From assembly GCA_030435675.1 (NCBI GenBank), contig CM059622.1:17484001-17548000 (forward strand): a stretch of 64,000 bases of DNA, in the 5' to 3' direction. Below are positions 28,601 through 39,698 of this stretch, piece after piece; positions within the stretch are counted from its first letter, which is position 1; each line of letters starts with the position of its first letter. The DNA is from Steinernema hermaphroditum. Lineage: Eukaryota; Nematoda; Chromadorea; Rhabditida; Steinernematidae. The notes below the pieces were generated by a model. The model did not search any database. It was not told the origin of the DNA and worked only from the letters and a program-made list of their open reading frames with translations. Both the position numbers and the translations under genes were made by a program.

Positions 28601-29726
28601 CCAGTCGGCGCAGTTTTGGCTCTATGAGATGGAACGCTACTATCGGGACGAGTTGGGCCTGGCGCTGGTGGATAAATCGCTCTACCGAATGGCGCAGCAC
28701 TTCTTTACGACGAAGTACAACGACGTCTGGGAGCATGACGTCAAGTGGGGTCGGATGCCCGACGGCTCAATGGGCATCACAACTTTCCGCTTTCTGGTGG
28801 GTATGCGTGATATCTCCCGAACTGGCCAGCAACAGGAGACAACGGCGTTGATGCGTGAAGTAGCCGCGCGGTACCCCCACTACAACGTCACCACTTTCAT
28901 GCCCCTGTGGCTTTTCACCGATCAGTACGACCTTGTCGTACCCAACACCATCCAGGACATCGTCATAGCCGTGATCATGATGATCATCATCGCAGTCCTC
29001 CTCATCCCGCAACCCCTCTGCGCCTTCTGGGTCGCTTTTACAATTGGCTCCATTGATCTCGGCGTTATCGGGTTCATGACTTTGTGGGACGTCAACTTCG
29101 ATGTCATCTCCATGATCACCATTGTCATGTCCGTGGGCTTCTCCGTCGATTACTCGGCGCACATCACCTACGGATACGTGATCGCAGACGAGCCTACTGC
29201 TTCGGGACGCATCCGTGCAGCTCTAGGCGCCCTCGGCGGCCCGGTCACACAGGGTGCCACTTCGGCCATCCTCGCCGTTGTCACCCTCTCCAACATTCCC
29301 TCTTACACGATTGTCACCTTCTTCAAAACCGTCTTCCTCTCCATCAGCATCGGTCTTCTCCACGGGCTCGTCTTCTTGCCAGTCATTCTTTCCCTCTTCG
29401 TTCGGGGCTGTTGCATCCTGGATGGCCGCGCCGGACAAGAGGCGAAGCACGAGCAGAAGCACTCCTTCGACAGCCTCGCCTCGCTGAAGACTGTCGACTC
29501 CTCTCCTCAACATCCGTCACTACACTACCATGTGACTCCAATAGTCCCATGCATGACGCCGCCGATCCACCCGGACCTCGCATGGTTCCACAACGACGAA
29601 TACTTTCACGAAACCATACAGCCTTACGGGAGATACGGTATCCACCTGTCCCGAGTGAACTCCATCGAGTCGCAAAGCTCTAGAAGATCACGAAAAAAGT
29701 CCACAGGAGAGCAGGAGAGGCATTAA
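25646..29726 (+). CDS. Patched-related (PTR) transmembrane protein, copy B
   Basis: Six exons: 25646-26332, 26467-26803, 27465-27630, 27674-27955, 28252-28453, 28500-29726; 966 aa. Paralogue of the PTR gene at 6.9-9.95 kb, with the same domain order: N-terminal span, first ectodomain (GCPGNGHVQ, NHGFNISYPTF), sterol-sensing block with VGVMPFLVV and VGIDNMFLM, second ectodomain, and a last membrane block with GFSVDYSAHITYGY at about residue 771. Exons 2 to 5 have exactly the lengths of their copy-A counterparts. Exon 1 equals copy-A exons 1+2 (285+402=687 nt) with no intron, and exon 6 likewise lacks the last copy-A intron. Introns 1 to 4 are larger here (up to 661 nt) than in copy A. Copy B has about 100 extra C-terminal residues, a hydrophilic His/Ser-rich tail ending RSRKKSTGEQERH. 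The start is the first in-frame ATG and aligns with copy A (MRSFDCIERPL versus MRPFDCIERPL). Confidence 0.95.
27002..27054 (+). repeat. Two-copy 23-bp repeat in PTR-B intron 2
   Basis: A 23-bp unit beginning CGAGGCATAAG occurs at 27002-27024 and 27032-27054 with one mismatch, a 30-bp period. It lies in the longest intron of PTR-B. No further copies were noticed nearby, apart from an extra AGGCATAA just upstream. Confidence 0.7.
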
Positions 29727-29770
29727 TTCAGTCAATTCTCGGCTAAACGGGTGTACAAAATAAGAATGTT

Positions 29771-29776
29771 AATAAA
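29771..29776 (+). promoter_or_regulatory. Polyadenylation signal of PTR gene B
   Basis: AATAAA 45 nt after the PTR-B stop codon. Confidence 0.55.
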
Positions 29777-30069
29777 TTATTATAATTGAATGACCCCTGC
29801 ACACCTCTACCACAAGGACATTTGATCAAGGCAAAAGTGTTCACGTTAGTATAGTGTAAGAGTAATCAAATTTATGAACTTTTATGTACAATCATTTGCA
29901 GAGGATCGAGTGCTCAATTTGTTTAAGTACTTGGCGTAAGTCAGAGTACAGAAGAACAGAATAAAAATATAACAATAAGCTCTAGGACGAGTTCGGAAAT
30001 CTGAAGTGAACATAAATAGCTTGAAAGGCAACTAGGAATAAGTTAACCGCAGTTATCACCAGATCAATA

Positions 30070-32043
30070 TTAAAAGTCCATGACAATGGCAGTATTTGAC
30101 TTCTCAGGTTTCAACTTTTTCGACAGGGAGAACTTGGATTCTTCTGAAAATAAACACAAGGCTATGCCTCAATGCATCACAATACTTACTTGGTGGATGG
30201 AAGTATCGACTACTTAAGTAGTTCACTGCTTCCACTAGCGAATTCCGGTCCGTTGCCGACACTTCGAACAGCCTCACTAGGTTGAACAGTCAATAGCAGA
30301 TGCACAAGTGAAAGACTAACCTCGTTCCTTAGCTGCCCACGAGGTTGCAAAGTCGAAATCGACCTTGCGTCCTTGCTGATCGGTCTTATTACCCAGTACC
30401 ACTATCGGCACCTCCTTCTTGTCCTTACCAAACTGCTTCTCGATGTACTTCTTCAGCATATCCATTCTGTTGAACGATTCGTGGTCATTCACCGCATAGA
30501 CAAGGATGAACGCGTCGGCTACTTGAATGTATGGCCTCCGCAGTTCCACAGGTCCGTAGTCGGAAATTCCTGCCGTGTCGTGGAACACTATCACCTCTTT
30601 CGGGCGATCGGGATAGTCAAATTGCACTTGGTACGTGTCGTCAATAGTTGGACCGTAGGGCTGCTTCGTAATGTCCGAGAAGCGCGCCAACTGTTGCAGA
30701 CATGCGGTTTTTCCAACCCTCTTCGAACCAGCTACGATGACTCTCATCACTCTTCGCATAACCCCACTCGACGAGGCGTTGTTTGATGTGAGGACGGTGA
30801 AAATTCCTGACGACGTTCCTGAACGTGTTTATCCGTCAACGCATTCCTGTCGTTCTTGCACTCACCAGGACCACCGGCTCGATGAAGTCCGAGTTGTTCT
30901 AGCTCTTTGACGGCAGCTGGATAGAGCGATTCGGTGACTTCAGCAGTGGTGGATGACGCGTCAGATGACGGCTGTTCGTTGTTTTCGTCGTTTTCGCTGT
31001 CCGCCCGAAAGAGCACACGAGTAAGTTCTGCAAACAACAGTCATGATAATGTATTCTAATCTGCTATAGTCTTCAAACACGTACAGAACGATTTTTGAAC
31101 GACAGTAACTTACCTTGATTGGTGGTAGGGGCTGGAGAGCGGTAACTACCCGAGCCGCTCGAGTAGAGCGAGGTCTGCGAAGTAGAGGGAGCAGCAAGCA
31201 ACGGATTCGAACCGCCTGAAATGAGAAAAGTTGTTAAAATATTATAGATCTGTGTTGTTGTGACACATGGGACAGAATAGTGAAGCATCGAACAGAAAAG
31301 TCGCTGCTCAGACAAACATCAGAACACATGAAGAGGAAACGCAGCTTTTATGAATTACTAATTGGACTTGGATTAGAGCCCAGATCACTTGCTTGAAAGT
31401 GGAGAGCAACGACGTAAGCGCTTAAAACAGCTTCCATTGCTTTGAATATTAATAACTTCTCAACGAACTTCGGTGGATTAGCAAGGAAAAACAATACAAT
31501 CGGTTTAACAAGATTAGATTACTCGAGGGAACTGATTTTTAGAACTTTTCGGAAGCCTCTCTGTAAATCCGTTAACTACATTATCACTGTGAGATCATTC
31601 TCAAGCAGTTTCGAAGTGACTGAGACGGAAAGCCCTAGAAGATCCCGCGCTCCTCCAGTTTCAGAAAATTCTCCGAATTCGAGAAGAATTGCCAGCGATA
31701 GAGAATTCAAAGCGGAAGCAAATCGATCACATCCCGTGCGTTGAAAAGTCGCACGTTCGATCCCGTAGAGTCAACACAAACCTCTTTTCCGAGCGCCGAG
31801 GGAGAGCTTCCGCGAAGTTCTTCTCCATTTCTGAGCGACCACCGCTGCCGCCATCGAATCAAAAATTAATAATTTGAGTCAGCAGCGCTTCGCTGGCGGT
31901 GCTCTTATCAACAAGCCAGTTGGCCGCAGCCGGTCGCAACGAGCGAGTGGTGCGTGAATCATGGGGTGGGTGGATTACTCACCTTGCGAATTCGCCAAAA
32001 GTCCAGTCGAGCCAAAGAGTTGGACGAACGATGCACGCCGCAT
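30070..32043 (-). CDS. kappaB-Ras-like (NKIRAS-type) atypical small GTPase
   Basis: Six exons in coding order: 32043-31983, 31215-31114, 31027-30866, 30818-30321, 30276-30190, 30143-30070; 327 aa. The GTPase domain starts near residue 130: P-loop AGSKRVGKT (about 138-146), DTAG (189-192), [14 protein letters not shown], and NKTD (252-255), then [18 protein letters not shown]. The middle and end follow the kappaB-Ras pattern (FxLVYxVNxxESF, KKEVxIVVLGNKxD, W(A/K)xxE VRLxEVxxTDR). As in kappaB-Ras, the residues equivalent to Ras Gly12 and Gln61 are replaced (Lys and Ile here), which implies poor intrinsic hydrolysis. No CAAX box is present; the protein ends SNTAIVMDF. Unusual is an N-terminal extension of about 130 residues rich in Ser, Gly, Glu and Asn; vertebrate kappaB-Ras proteins begin almost at the P-loop. 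In mammals these proteins bind IkappaB and Ral-GAP; the worm role is not deducible from sequence. The 767-nt intron 1 makes the first exon (20 codons) the least certain part. Confidence 0.85.
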
Positions 32044-33545
32044 GGTGAGAAGGGGCCCTCTTGAAGATCGCGTCTTGCTGTACGTGTTCGATTCTAAAAC
32101 AACAAGCATATTCAGCGAAGAGCATGAGGTAGCAACCGTCGTCTCTGTCACTAGAGACGTCCCGGGAACGGCGGCCCCCGAATCCATCAGGAATTTGTAG
32201 CACTGTCCCCAGCGAACGACGTCTGTCGAACAACGACCGTCCGGGCATCACTCAACGTGATTGTCTGGGGCAGTGGAAATAACACCTCCATTGAAGGCGC
32301 AAATATGATCTATCGGTGTGTTTATAACGAGCAATCCGATATGATATCGTACTTTCCGCCGCGCTATCAATCATAGCTCATTTAATTGGCCGTCTACTGC
32401 AAGCAATACAGTTAGTGGAAAAGAGCGGGAATGGCTTCTGTTGATCGAATGGTCCCTTGCAAACGCTCTGGGATAGCATTTCTTACATGCGGGTTCGAAT
32501 CCTGCTGCGGTCGCACGTCATCCACATCTGTGTCGTCTAATCGGCTATGGATACTAAAGTACGTGCCAGAGGAGATGACCGTTAACCAAGGGTGTCGCCT
32601 TCTGAACCGACGACGTTCTCAAATCTACGGCACGACATTCCCATTTTTAGAAGTTAAAATAAACTAGTTCTTTTGCGATGGGAAAAGGCACTCGCTTTCA
32701 ATGACATAAGAAATTTTAACCGTATGTGAGTGTGGGATGCGCGTTTGATGCTACAATTAACACCGCAAAATGACTTACTCTGTAATTTAGCAGCAATTTT
32801 CGCACGCTTCTCTGCTTCATTCAGCATTGGAAGTTCGCACACTGAAAATAAACCTTTACACTATGCTCGCGCACGATTGTTATTTCAAAAGCGTTGGTTA
32901 GCAACGGAGCTCTCTGTGAGAAGATCGATTCAATTATCTTTGTGTACTATACACATATCGAGTATACATACTGAGCGATGATACAAAAACGAGGTGAACG
33001 CCGTAAATGGTCAAGGAGGCGAGTGCGATCGAAGCGCTCACTCAGCCACGATACAACCTCAATCGGGTCGCGCCACTCCATAAAAAACAACTGGATTAGT
33101 GTGCGGATGGTGCGACGGCCGGAAAGTGAACAGTAAAACGAAATGAGGTTGTAGTGAGGCGCTTGAGGAACAGCCACAAGGAAAGACGCAAAAGGTCTAT
33201 GGTTGGTGTTTATTCATTGCCCCGCGACAGCACTCTTTTCAGTGCTCGCTGTTGACCTCACAAACAGAACGTTTACAATAAAGTGTCACTCTCCCTCGCT
33301 AGACTATGACTGACACGTTAGATTGGTGATGATGACAGCAGAACGGCTGAAAGGGGCCTCGGAGACTCGCTAAGATGTGGTATACGGGATTTCCTGCGCT
33401 CAGAAGCGCCCGCGCAACATATTTGCAGCAACCAATCAGTGCTTCACTGTGCAATCAGATGGATACATACCATCGATGTAGGCGATATTCGCTGCAAAGC
33501 TATGATGACCATAAAAACAACACCGAGCACATGGAGATCAGTTCG
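32044..33545. other. Intergenic region
   Basis: Lies between the kappaB-Ras start and the 3' end of the SSQ-like gene (both minus strand). Contains a perfect tRNA-type B box (listed separately). No ORF with support. Confidence 0.5.
32440..32510 (+). other. tRNA-like relic with perfect B box
   Basis: GGGTTCGAATCC at about 32489-32500 sits in a 5-bp T-stem (GCGGG with CCTGC, one G-T pair), as in a tRNA T arm. Upstream only a weak A-box-like stretch (GATCGAATGG) is visible. I cannot build an acceptor stem or anticodon arm. It is probably a decayed tRNA pseudogene or a tRNA-derived SINE fragment, not a functional tRNA. Confidence 0.35.
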
Positions 33546-33551
33546 TTTATT
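33546..33551 (-). promoter_or_regulatory. Polyadenylation signal of the SSQ-like gene
   Basis: TTTATT on the plus strand (AATAAA on the gene strand), about 38 nt past the stop codon. Confidence 0.5.
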
Positions 33552-33588
33552 AGTCGTAATTCACTCCACATGACACATAAATTTCTGA

Positions 33589-35358
33589 TTATTTCGGAGA
33601 GAAGTAAGCAGAAACAGCTCCGGGAGCACTACCACCAGCACCAACACCGAAGTACGCAGATTGGCCAGGGATTCCTCCGACAGCGGGCTTCGGAGCAGGG
33701 GCTCCTCCTCCTCCAGATCCTCCTCCAACACCGAAGTACGCAGACTGAGCTCCGCCACCACCAGGGGCTCCAAATCCACCGACGCCGAAGTATCCGGAAA
33801 CAGCTCCACCGCCAGAAGCAACAGGAGAAGCAGGAGCGGCAGGGGCCATCGAAGGAGCTGGAGCTGCAGGTCCGCCAATAGCGGTCATCGTCGAAGCTCC
33901 ACCTGAAAATAAAATCATCAGATTGAAATATCATGAACAGGAACATACGAGCAGCGGGAGCACCAATGGCAGTCATCGTAGATGCGCCCATAGGGGCTCC
34001 AACGGCAGTCATCGTAGAAGCTCCACCTGAAAATAAAACTATCAGTTTGGAATACCATGAACAGGAACATACGAGCAGCGGGGGCACCAATGGCAGTCAT
34101 TGTAGATGCGCCCATAGGGGCTCCGACAGCAGTCATCGTAGAAGTTCCACCAGCAGCAGGGGCTCCAATAGCAGTCATCGTGGATGCACCCATGGGGGCT
34201 CCGACAGCGGTCATCGTAGATGCTCCCATAGGGGCTCCAACAGCAGTCATCGTAGAAGTTCCACCAGCAGCAGGGGCTCCAATAGCAGTCATCGTGGATG
34301 CACCCATGGGGGCTCCGACAGCGGTCATCGTAGATGCACCCATAGGGGCTCCGACAGCGGTCATCGTAGAAGTTCCACCAGCAGGGGCACCAATAGCAGT
34401 CATCGTAGATGCGCCCATGGGGGCTCCAACGGCAGTCATCGTAGATGCACCCATAGGGGCTCCGACAGCGGTCATCGTAGAAGTTCCACCAGCAGGGGCT
34501 CCAATAGCAGTCATCGTAGATGCGCCCATGGGGGCTCCGACAGCGGTCATCGTAGATGCACCCATAGGGGCTCCGACAGCGGTCATCGTAGAAGTTCCAC
34601 CAGCAGGGGCTCCAATGGCAGTCATCGTGGATGCGCCCATGGGGGCTCCGACAGCAGTCATCGTAGATGCACCCATAGGGGCTCCGACAGCGGTCATCGT
34701 AGAAGTTCCACCAGCAGGGGCTCCAATAGCAGTCATAGTAGATGCGCCCATGGGGGCTCCGACAGCGGTCATCGTAGATGCACCCATAGGGGCTCCGACA
34801 GCAGTCATCGTAGAAGTTCCACCAGCAGCAGGGGCTCCAATGGCAGTCATCGTAGATGCGCCCATGGGGGCTCCAACAGCGGTCATCGTCGAAGCTCCAC
34901 CTGAAAATAGAATCATCAGGTTGAAATATCATAAACAAGAACATACGAGCTGCGGGGGCTCCGATAGCGGTCATCGTTGAAGTTCCACTAGGAGCAGGAG
35001 CACCAAGAGCAGTCATGGTCGAAGCTCCACCACCTCCCATTGGAGCTAGAAAGAAAAAGGAGAACATTTACAAAAAGCCGTGAAAGAATATACCTGCAGG
35101 AGCAACAGGGGCAACCGGAGCAGCGCCGCCTCCCATGCCTCCAGGACTCGTCGGAGAGAAGTATGCAGATACGGCTCCACCACCAGCACCTGCTCCAGGG
35201 GCAGCGAAGTACGCAGAAGTTCCAGGGGATACCGCACCGGGGCTCACTCCTCTACCGGCTCCGGCTCCGGCAGGCGCTCCTCCGGGAGTGAAGTATGCAG
35301 ACACGGCTCCGCCAGGCTTCGCAGCTCCACCGGCACCGAAGTAACACGAAACAGCCAT
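33589..35358 (-). CDS. SSQ-like sperm-specific repetitive Gly/Ala/Met/Thr-rich protein
   Basis: Five exons in coding order: 35358-35094, 35045-34947, 34900-34073, 34026-33949, 33902-33589; 527 aa. Ends carry a GGAVSAYF / QSAYFGVGG motif (N-terminal: VSCYFGAGG, VSAYFTPGG, TSAYFAAPG; C-terminal: SGYFGVGG, QSAYFGVG, VSAYFSPK). The middle consists of STMTAVGAPMG-type repeats. The combination resembles the nematode sperm-specific family class Q (SSQ), which is recalled from C. elegans gene naming and not checked. The molecular role of that family is not established to my knowledge. There is no signal peptide or membrane span, and Lys and acidic residues are almost absent, so it is probably a structural cytoplasmic protein. 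All introns are 45-48 nt, and introns 2, 3 and 4 are near-identical to each other, showing that whole exon-intron units were duplicated. If the family link is wrong, it is still a lineage-specific low-complexity protein. Confidence 0.8.
34073..34900 (-). repeat. Higher-order tandem repeat inside the SSQ-like exon 3
   Basis: The basic unit is 12-13 codons, (A/T)STMTAV/IGAPM/A-G. Three basic units form a 37-codon (111-nt) higher-order unit whose members end with GTSTMTAV, GASTMTAV and GASTMTAI. It repeats through most of the exon. One flanking variant has an extra Ala (GAPAAGGTS). The near identity at third positions (recurrent GGGGCTCC, GTCATCGTAGA) suggests recent expansion or gene conversion. 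Copy number is likely polymorphic and prone to assembly collapse. Confidence 0.9.
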
Positions 35359-36079
35359 TGTCGTCGGGACCCGCACGGGATGAAGATATGGTACGTTCCG
35401 CCTCCTATTTATGCCATTCGCTAGACGGAAATCCCAGTCTCAACTGTCTGAATTTGCGTTTTGTGCAGTCTGCACGTAGACATATGAGTACGAATGACCA
35501 GACAGGAAATTGCATAGCTGAAAGAAATTTCTCAGTAAATATGCATATTAGAACGACAAGAAAAATCGCGGTGTTTGAATAATACATCATATTTAAGCCG
35601 CGTTCATACTCATGGTGACGGTGACGCAGTACTCCAGATGGTTAACCCTGAGAACAACCTGGTTACGGCACTTCGCACCGTTTCTTCCTTTCGCCCCATT
35701 GCCAGCACAAAAGAAAAATCGAATGTGAAATGAATGAAAAAATAAAACTGCGAAATACCGTACTTATTAGTGATTTCCAAGTTTAGCATCGCGACTAGGT
35801 TCGGGTCGATGTGAAACTTCAAAATAAACGTCGTCTGCTCGGGTCGAGTAAATAGATTTGGAAGCTACATTTTGGCATGCTTTTCAATTTCGACTTTTGT
35901 TTCGTTCGTCGAGTGGAAACTTCTCAACTCACGCAAAGCCACGCCTACAAGGCACGCACGAGCAAGGCGCGAACAACAACATTTTAACAAGAATGTGTAT
36001 AAATATCGAACGTTCGTTTTTAGTATCTTTTCGTTTCTTATGACTGTACGAAGTACGTCTGATACTGTCTCCTTTCCAG
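35359..36079. other. Divergent intergenic region
   Basis: Lies between the SSQ-like gene (minus) and TTI1 (plus). It must contain the SSQ-like promoter and probably one or more unresolved 5' exons of TTI1 (roughly 35.86-36.05 kb has open frames on the plus strand, but none could be joined with confidence). Confidence 0.5.
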
Positions 36080-39000
36080 ATCTTGGGACTCCCAATGTGG
36101 GCGTCAGATTCTGGAGAATGCCACAGTCGAAGGCCACTGGAAAACGACGAATGGTTTGATATTCTAAACGGCACGCTGAAAGCCATATTGCTTGAGTTCC
36201 GGACAGGCAATTCAGCTTTACCGTTATTTTCGAAACTTATAAAAGATACAAACTGTAAATAAATAAAGTGTTTGTCCTCTCTGTAATACTCATTAATTTC
36301 AGATCTGCTCCATAATGAGCACCCGAACATCGACATGCAAGGACTTCTCTCGCTGACAGCCATTAGCACTCGTCTCCTCGCATCGCAGATCATTCAGAAT
36401 CCCGTGCTCCATGCTTCTACTTCATATCTTCTTCGATTCGTATCGCTCGTGTTCTCTGCAGCTGGATCCACAGATGTGACATTTATTTACATCGAAGGAG
36501 TCTTGGAGGCTTTGCCGAATTTCGCGAAGGACACGACCAAGGAATGCCTTGATGCCATTCAAGCTGTCACCCTTTACACGCTTTCGATTCCGAAGTTAAA
36601 GATAGAACTCTACAGACCGGAACGAAAGTTAATTGTAGGAGGTGTGATATCCGTTCTAGTTGATGTCTTTTCAAACAACTCAACAGTTTCGAGCCTGAGG
36701 TAAAAGCGTTTCTGGACGTAATATTATTTATATTGAGATCCATTCAGAACAACAGCTGGCAAATTGATCTGCAAAATGTGTGAGCCTCATGATGCTCGTT
36801 CGACAATTGCTTTTCTTTTGCCTGGAATATGTCAGGCTGCAGTCAAAGTTGCGTGCTCTTTGGATATCAAGTGCTATACTATTACCCTAGTTGCAGTAAA
36901 GGTTGGAAGGAAGTTTTTTTTGTTTTTGTTATTATAGCATTTAGGTGTTCATAAGGGTGGTTACGCTTGTGCTTGGATCCGAAGATATTGGTGAGCACGA
37001 CCAGAAGTGGATGGATCAAGCAGTGGAGAGAGTGACCCAAATGGTTTGAATACCCTCCTCGTTCGTGTTGTTCTTTATTAAGCATCCGTTTTAAGATTGC
37101 AAAAATCATTTGCCGCTTGGGGGTTGCGTCAGATCACCGTATTAGAGAAGCTGCTCTTGATTCTGTGTGTGAAATTCGTGATATTTGCCTGAAACGATTC
37201 GCAACGAGGATTGATAGTGATTATCTATCTCTTCTAGTGAATTTAAGCGTCGACCCATACGAGAGGTAAATTTTTACTATCCATGCATAGCTACAACAGC
37301 AACGGTTTTAGCATAAGCTCCAAAGCAGATTCACGTCTCACCCTATTCCGTGAAGCCGAGAACGACTTCGTTATAAAGTACCTGACATCACGGCTGTTCC
37401 AATTGTGTTCCGGATTACCACATTCGGTTGAAAAGTCACTTTCGGGTGAGCCACGTGTACTAGAAAGGGTAATTATAGGTTTTCTAATATTACTATGTGG
37501 CAGTCTCTAGATTTATGCTGCTCTGCACGCTCTTGGAAAGGAGGACTTGGAGCGAGTTATTCGTTGCTCGTCGCATTTCGTAGCACAGTTTGTGGACGGA
37601 TTGGCCTCTGTTATTAGGATCGACATGAACCGTCTAAAGCTTTCTTCTGAGACGGATGAAACACTCAAGATGGAAGCAATTTACCTCTACCCATTGAAGT
37701 ACGGCATTACTCCCGACCATCTAAGCAACATCGCCAAAGAATTTATGAAGACAGAGTGCTCGGAGATTGTGTTCGATCATATAGTGGATCGTATTTCCGC
37801 GGACACGTACAAGAAGGACAAGATAGGATATTTCCTTATAGCATCGTGTTTTCTGCGCACGGGAAGAAATGCTGTTTCGTCGTACTTTGATGGGACGCTG
37901 AAAACGTTGAGAAAATTAGTGAGCTCGGTAGAAGTTGATGTAAAAGACGAAAAGATTGAAGGTACGTTGGATGGTTTTCCGGGTTGTTTTTGAATGCCGT
38001 TTAGATTTACAGAGGCAACATTCGGATGACACATGCGTAGCAGCAATAGCTTTAACGTCGCTAGGCGAAGCTATAGCTCAAATCGATCCACAATCCGAAG
38101 AGTTTCAAATACGGATGCTCGACGCGCTATATGATGTTTTACAGTTTTGTGGTTCAACAAATTTTGTTATCAAGGAGGCCTCAGAATGCGCTCTTGTAAA
38201 ACTTTCAAGGGTTTGTGTTTTATTTGTTAAATGCTTCACTATTCTATGCTTATTATTTACAGAATGATAGTTCTACTGTATCTCCGTTACTTCTTCGTTT
38301 TGCTCCGTTCATCGTTCATCGGCTAGACGTTGAATCAAGAGATTTCCTTTCAAACCGCAGATCTCCTCTCGTTTTGGTCGAACTTTTGCAACGGTGCAAC
38401 GATCCGGCGCTCTATGAACAAGTTCGATTCATCGTTTTGGATCTCCTCAATGTCTTAGATCGTTTTAACCAAACATGGACCATGCTGATTCTGAAAGGAC
38501 TTCTGGCATTTGTTCAAGCCATATTGAAGTGGTTTCCCGATATGAAGCCTGTTGTCAATACAATCAGCTGCAAGAAGCCGACAGCAGGCAGCGAAGTCGT
38601 GGATTCCGATGACGAAGAAGTGGACGTGGACTTTGATCACATAGAAGAGAATGAAAAAGAGGAGATTCCAAAGCCGATTACGTCTGTTGTCGAAATTCTG
38701 ATGAGGTTTGATATGGCGATACTCACTTAAGTGGAATGTTTGTGTTTAGGACAAAACATATGATATCCTCTCCTTTTCTTCCTATAAGAGTCCTTGTTTT
38801 GGACATTCTTAATACGGCGCTCCGGTCGGTGCGATATTTTGAGAACCAACTTCTTCCGATGGTTCATCAGAATTGGCAAGGCGTGGTCACTCGATTGAAA
38901 CTTCCATGGGGCGATATTTCGTCAGAGCACTTAACTGTAGCAGCGAAAGCTATGACCGTTGTCGCCACGATGTGTGAGCTTTCCGGAACGTTTGTCTACC

Positions 39001-39335
39001 GTAAAATCCTAGACGAGATGTGGCCCTCAGTGGCGCGATACATGGAAGACGCTAAGAAGGCTTCGAGAAGGAACGATAGGGCATTTAGCCATACGGCGGC
39101 ATTCAAATATCAGTTAGCAGTCATAAAGAGGTTCGATTATTGGTTTAAATGAACATAGTGTAAAATGTTCTTTTCTAGTTGCGAAACATTTGTTATCCGT
39201 ATGGATCTGAAAACTGAAGAAGAGCGCAAGAAAATAGTGAACCTGTTAGAGATGTATGCAGAAGATGAAGCTCAAAACTCTAATCTTCGAGAAGAAGCAA
39301 AACGGGTATTATCTGCTATCAGAGAGTTTAAATAG
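36080..39335 (+). CDS. TTI1: TELO2-interacting protein 1 (TTI1), N-terminus unresolved
   Basis: Eleven exons: 36080-36254, 36303-36699, 36748-36901, 36945-37043, 37096-37265, 37312-37468, 37511-37961, 38005-38210, 38263-38705, 38750-39130, 39179-39335; at least 929 aa. TTI1 is the HEAT-repeat scaffold of the TTT complex (TEL2-TTI1-TTI2), which with HSP90 matures PI3K-like kinases such as mTOR, ATM, ATR and SMG1. The C-terminal third is diagnostic: ENQLLPMVHQNWQGVVTRL, then MCELSGTFVYRKILDEMWPS, then FSHTAAFKYQLAVIKR, matching animal TTI1 (KLLPLVHQxWxxLVxRL, YSHTLAFKLQLAVL). An acidic linker (VVDSDDEEVDVDFD) lies near residue 720. The first exon listed begins after a strong acceptor (CTCCTTTCCAG), so an upstream exon probably exists. 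Alternatively ATG 36095 starts the protein. Human TTI1 is 1089 aa, consistent with a missing N-terminal piece. All introns are 41-55 nt. Confidence 0.87.
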
Positions 39336-39698
39336 TTTGTTGTTTTTTGTATGTATAATAACACTTGTTAATGTGTCGTAAGAGTAACCATTTATCGTAA
39401 CCCGGTGCAAATGAGTGCAAATTTTCATTTGGGCTGTGGACTTTAATCCCTTTTGGTACGTATGAGCTTCAAGACTGAAAGTGGTGGTGAAGGTGAACGT
39501 GGGTCACGCTTTTGCGACCATACCTGCGATCTCTCATGCGGAACACCTTGCGTCTGCGTGCTCAGGTGTACGATACGCCGGCGGTGTCGACTGTCTGATA
39601 GACGTATAGACACGCGAACTGTTTGCATACGTCGACGGGCCCTATTGCCGCGTGCGCTATATCGATCCGAGCGTCGCTGAAACCCATCCGTCTTCAGG
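39336..39698 (+). other. Short intergenic gap, possible operon spacer
   Basis: 363 nt between the TTI1 stop and the AP-1 mu ATG, on the same strand. No AATAAA was seen just after TTI1. The gap ends with CCGTCTTCAG one base before the mu start codon, a plausible trans-splice site. The pyrimidine-rich and GC-rich second half could be outron. Confidence 0.45.
39691..39698 (+). promoter_or_regulatory. Probable trans-splice acceptor of AP-1 mu
   Basis: TCTTCAG ends one base before the ATG and there is no upstream coding exon to splice from. A spliced leader added here would leave almost no 5' UTR, as is common in nematodes. Confidence 0.5.

Noticed and set aside
28767..29683. Several long antisense or shifted frames inside PTR-B exon 6
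   Set aside because: Shadows of the real coding frame; highly charged or proline/arginine-rich compositions typical of wrong-frame translation.
32440..32510. Functional tRNA gene
   Set aside because: Only the T arm is convincing; no acceptor stem or anticodon arm can be formed.
33933..35067. Four other frames of 300+ codons across the SSQ-like repeats
   Set aside because: A stop-free repeat unit with length divisible by three keeps all frames open. Only the minus frame with STMTAVG joins the flanking exons and motifs.
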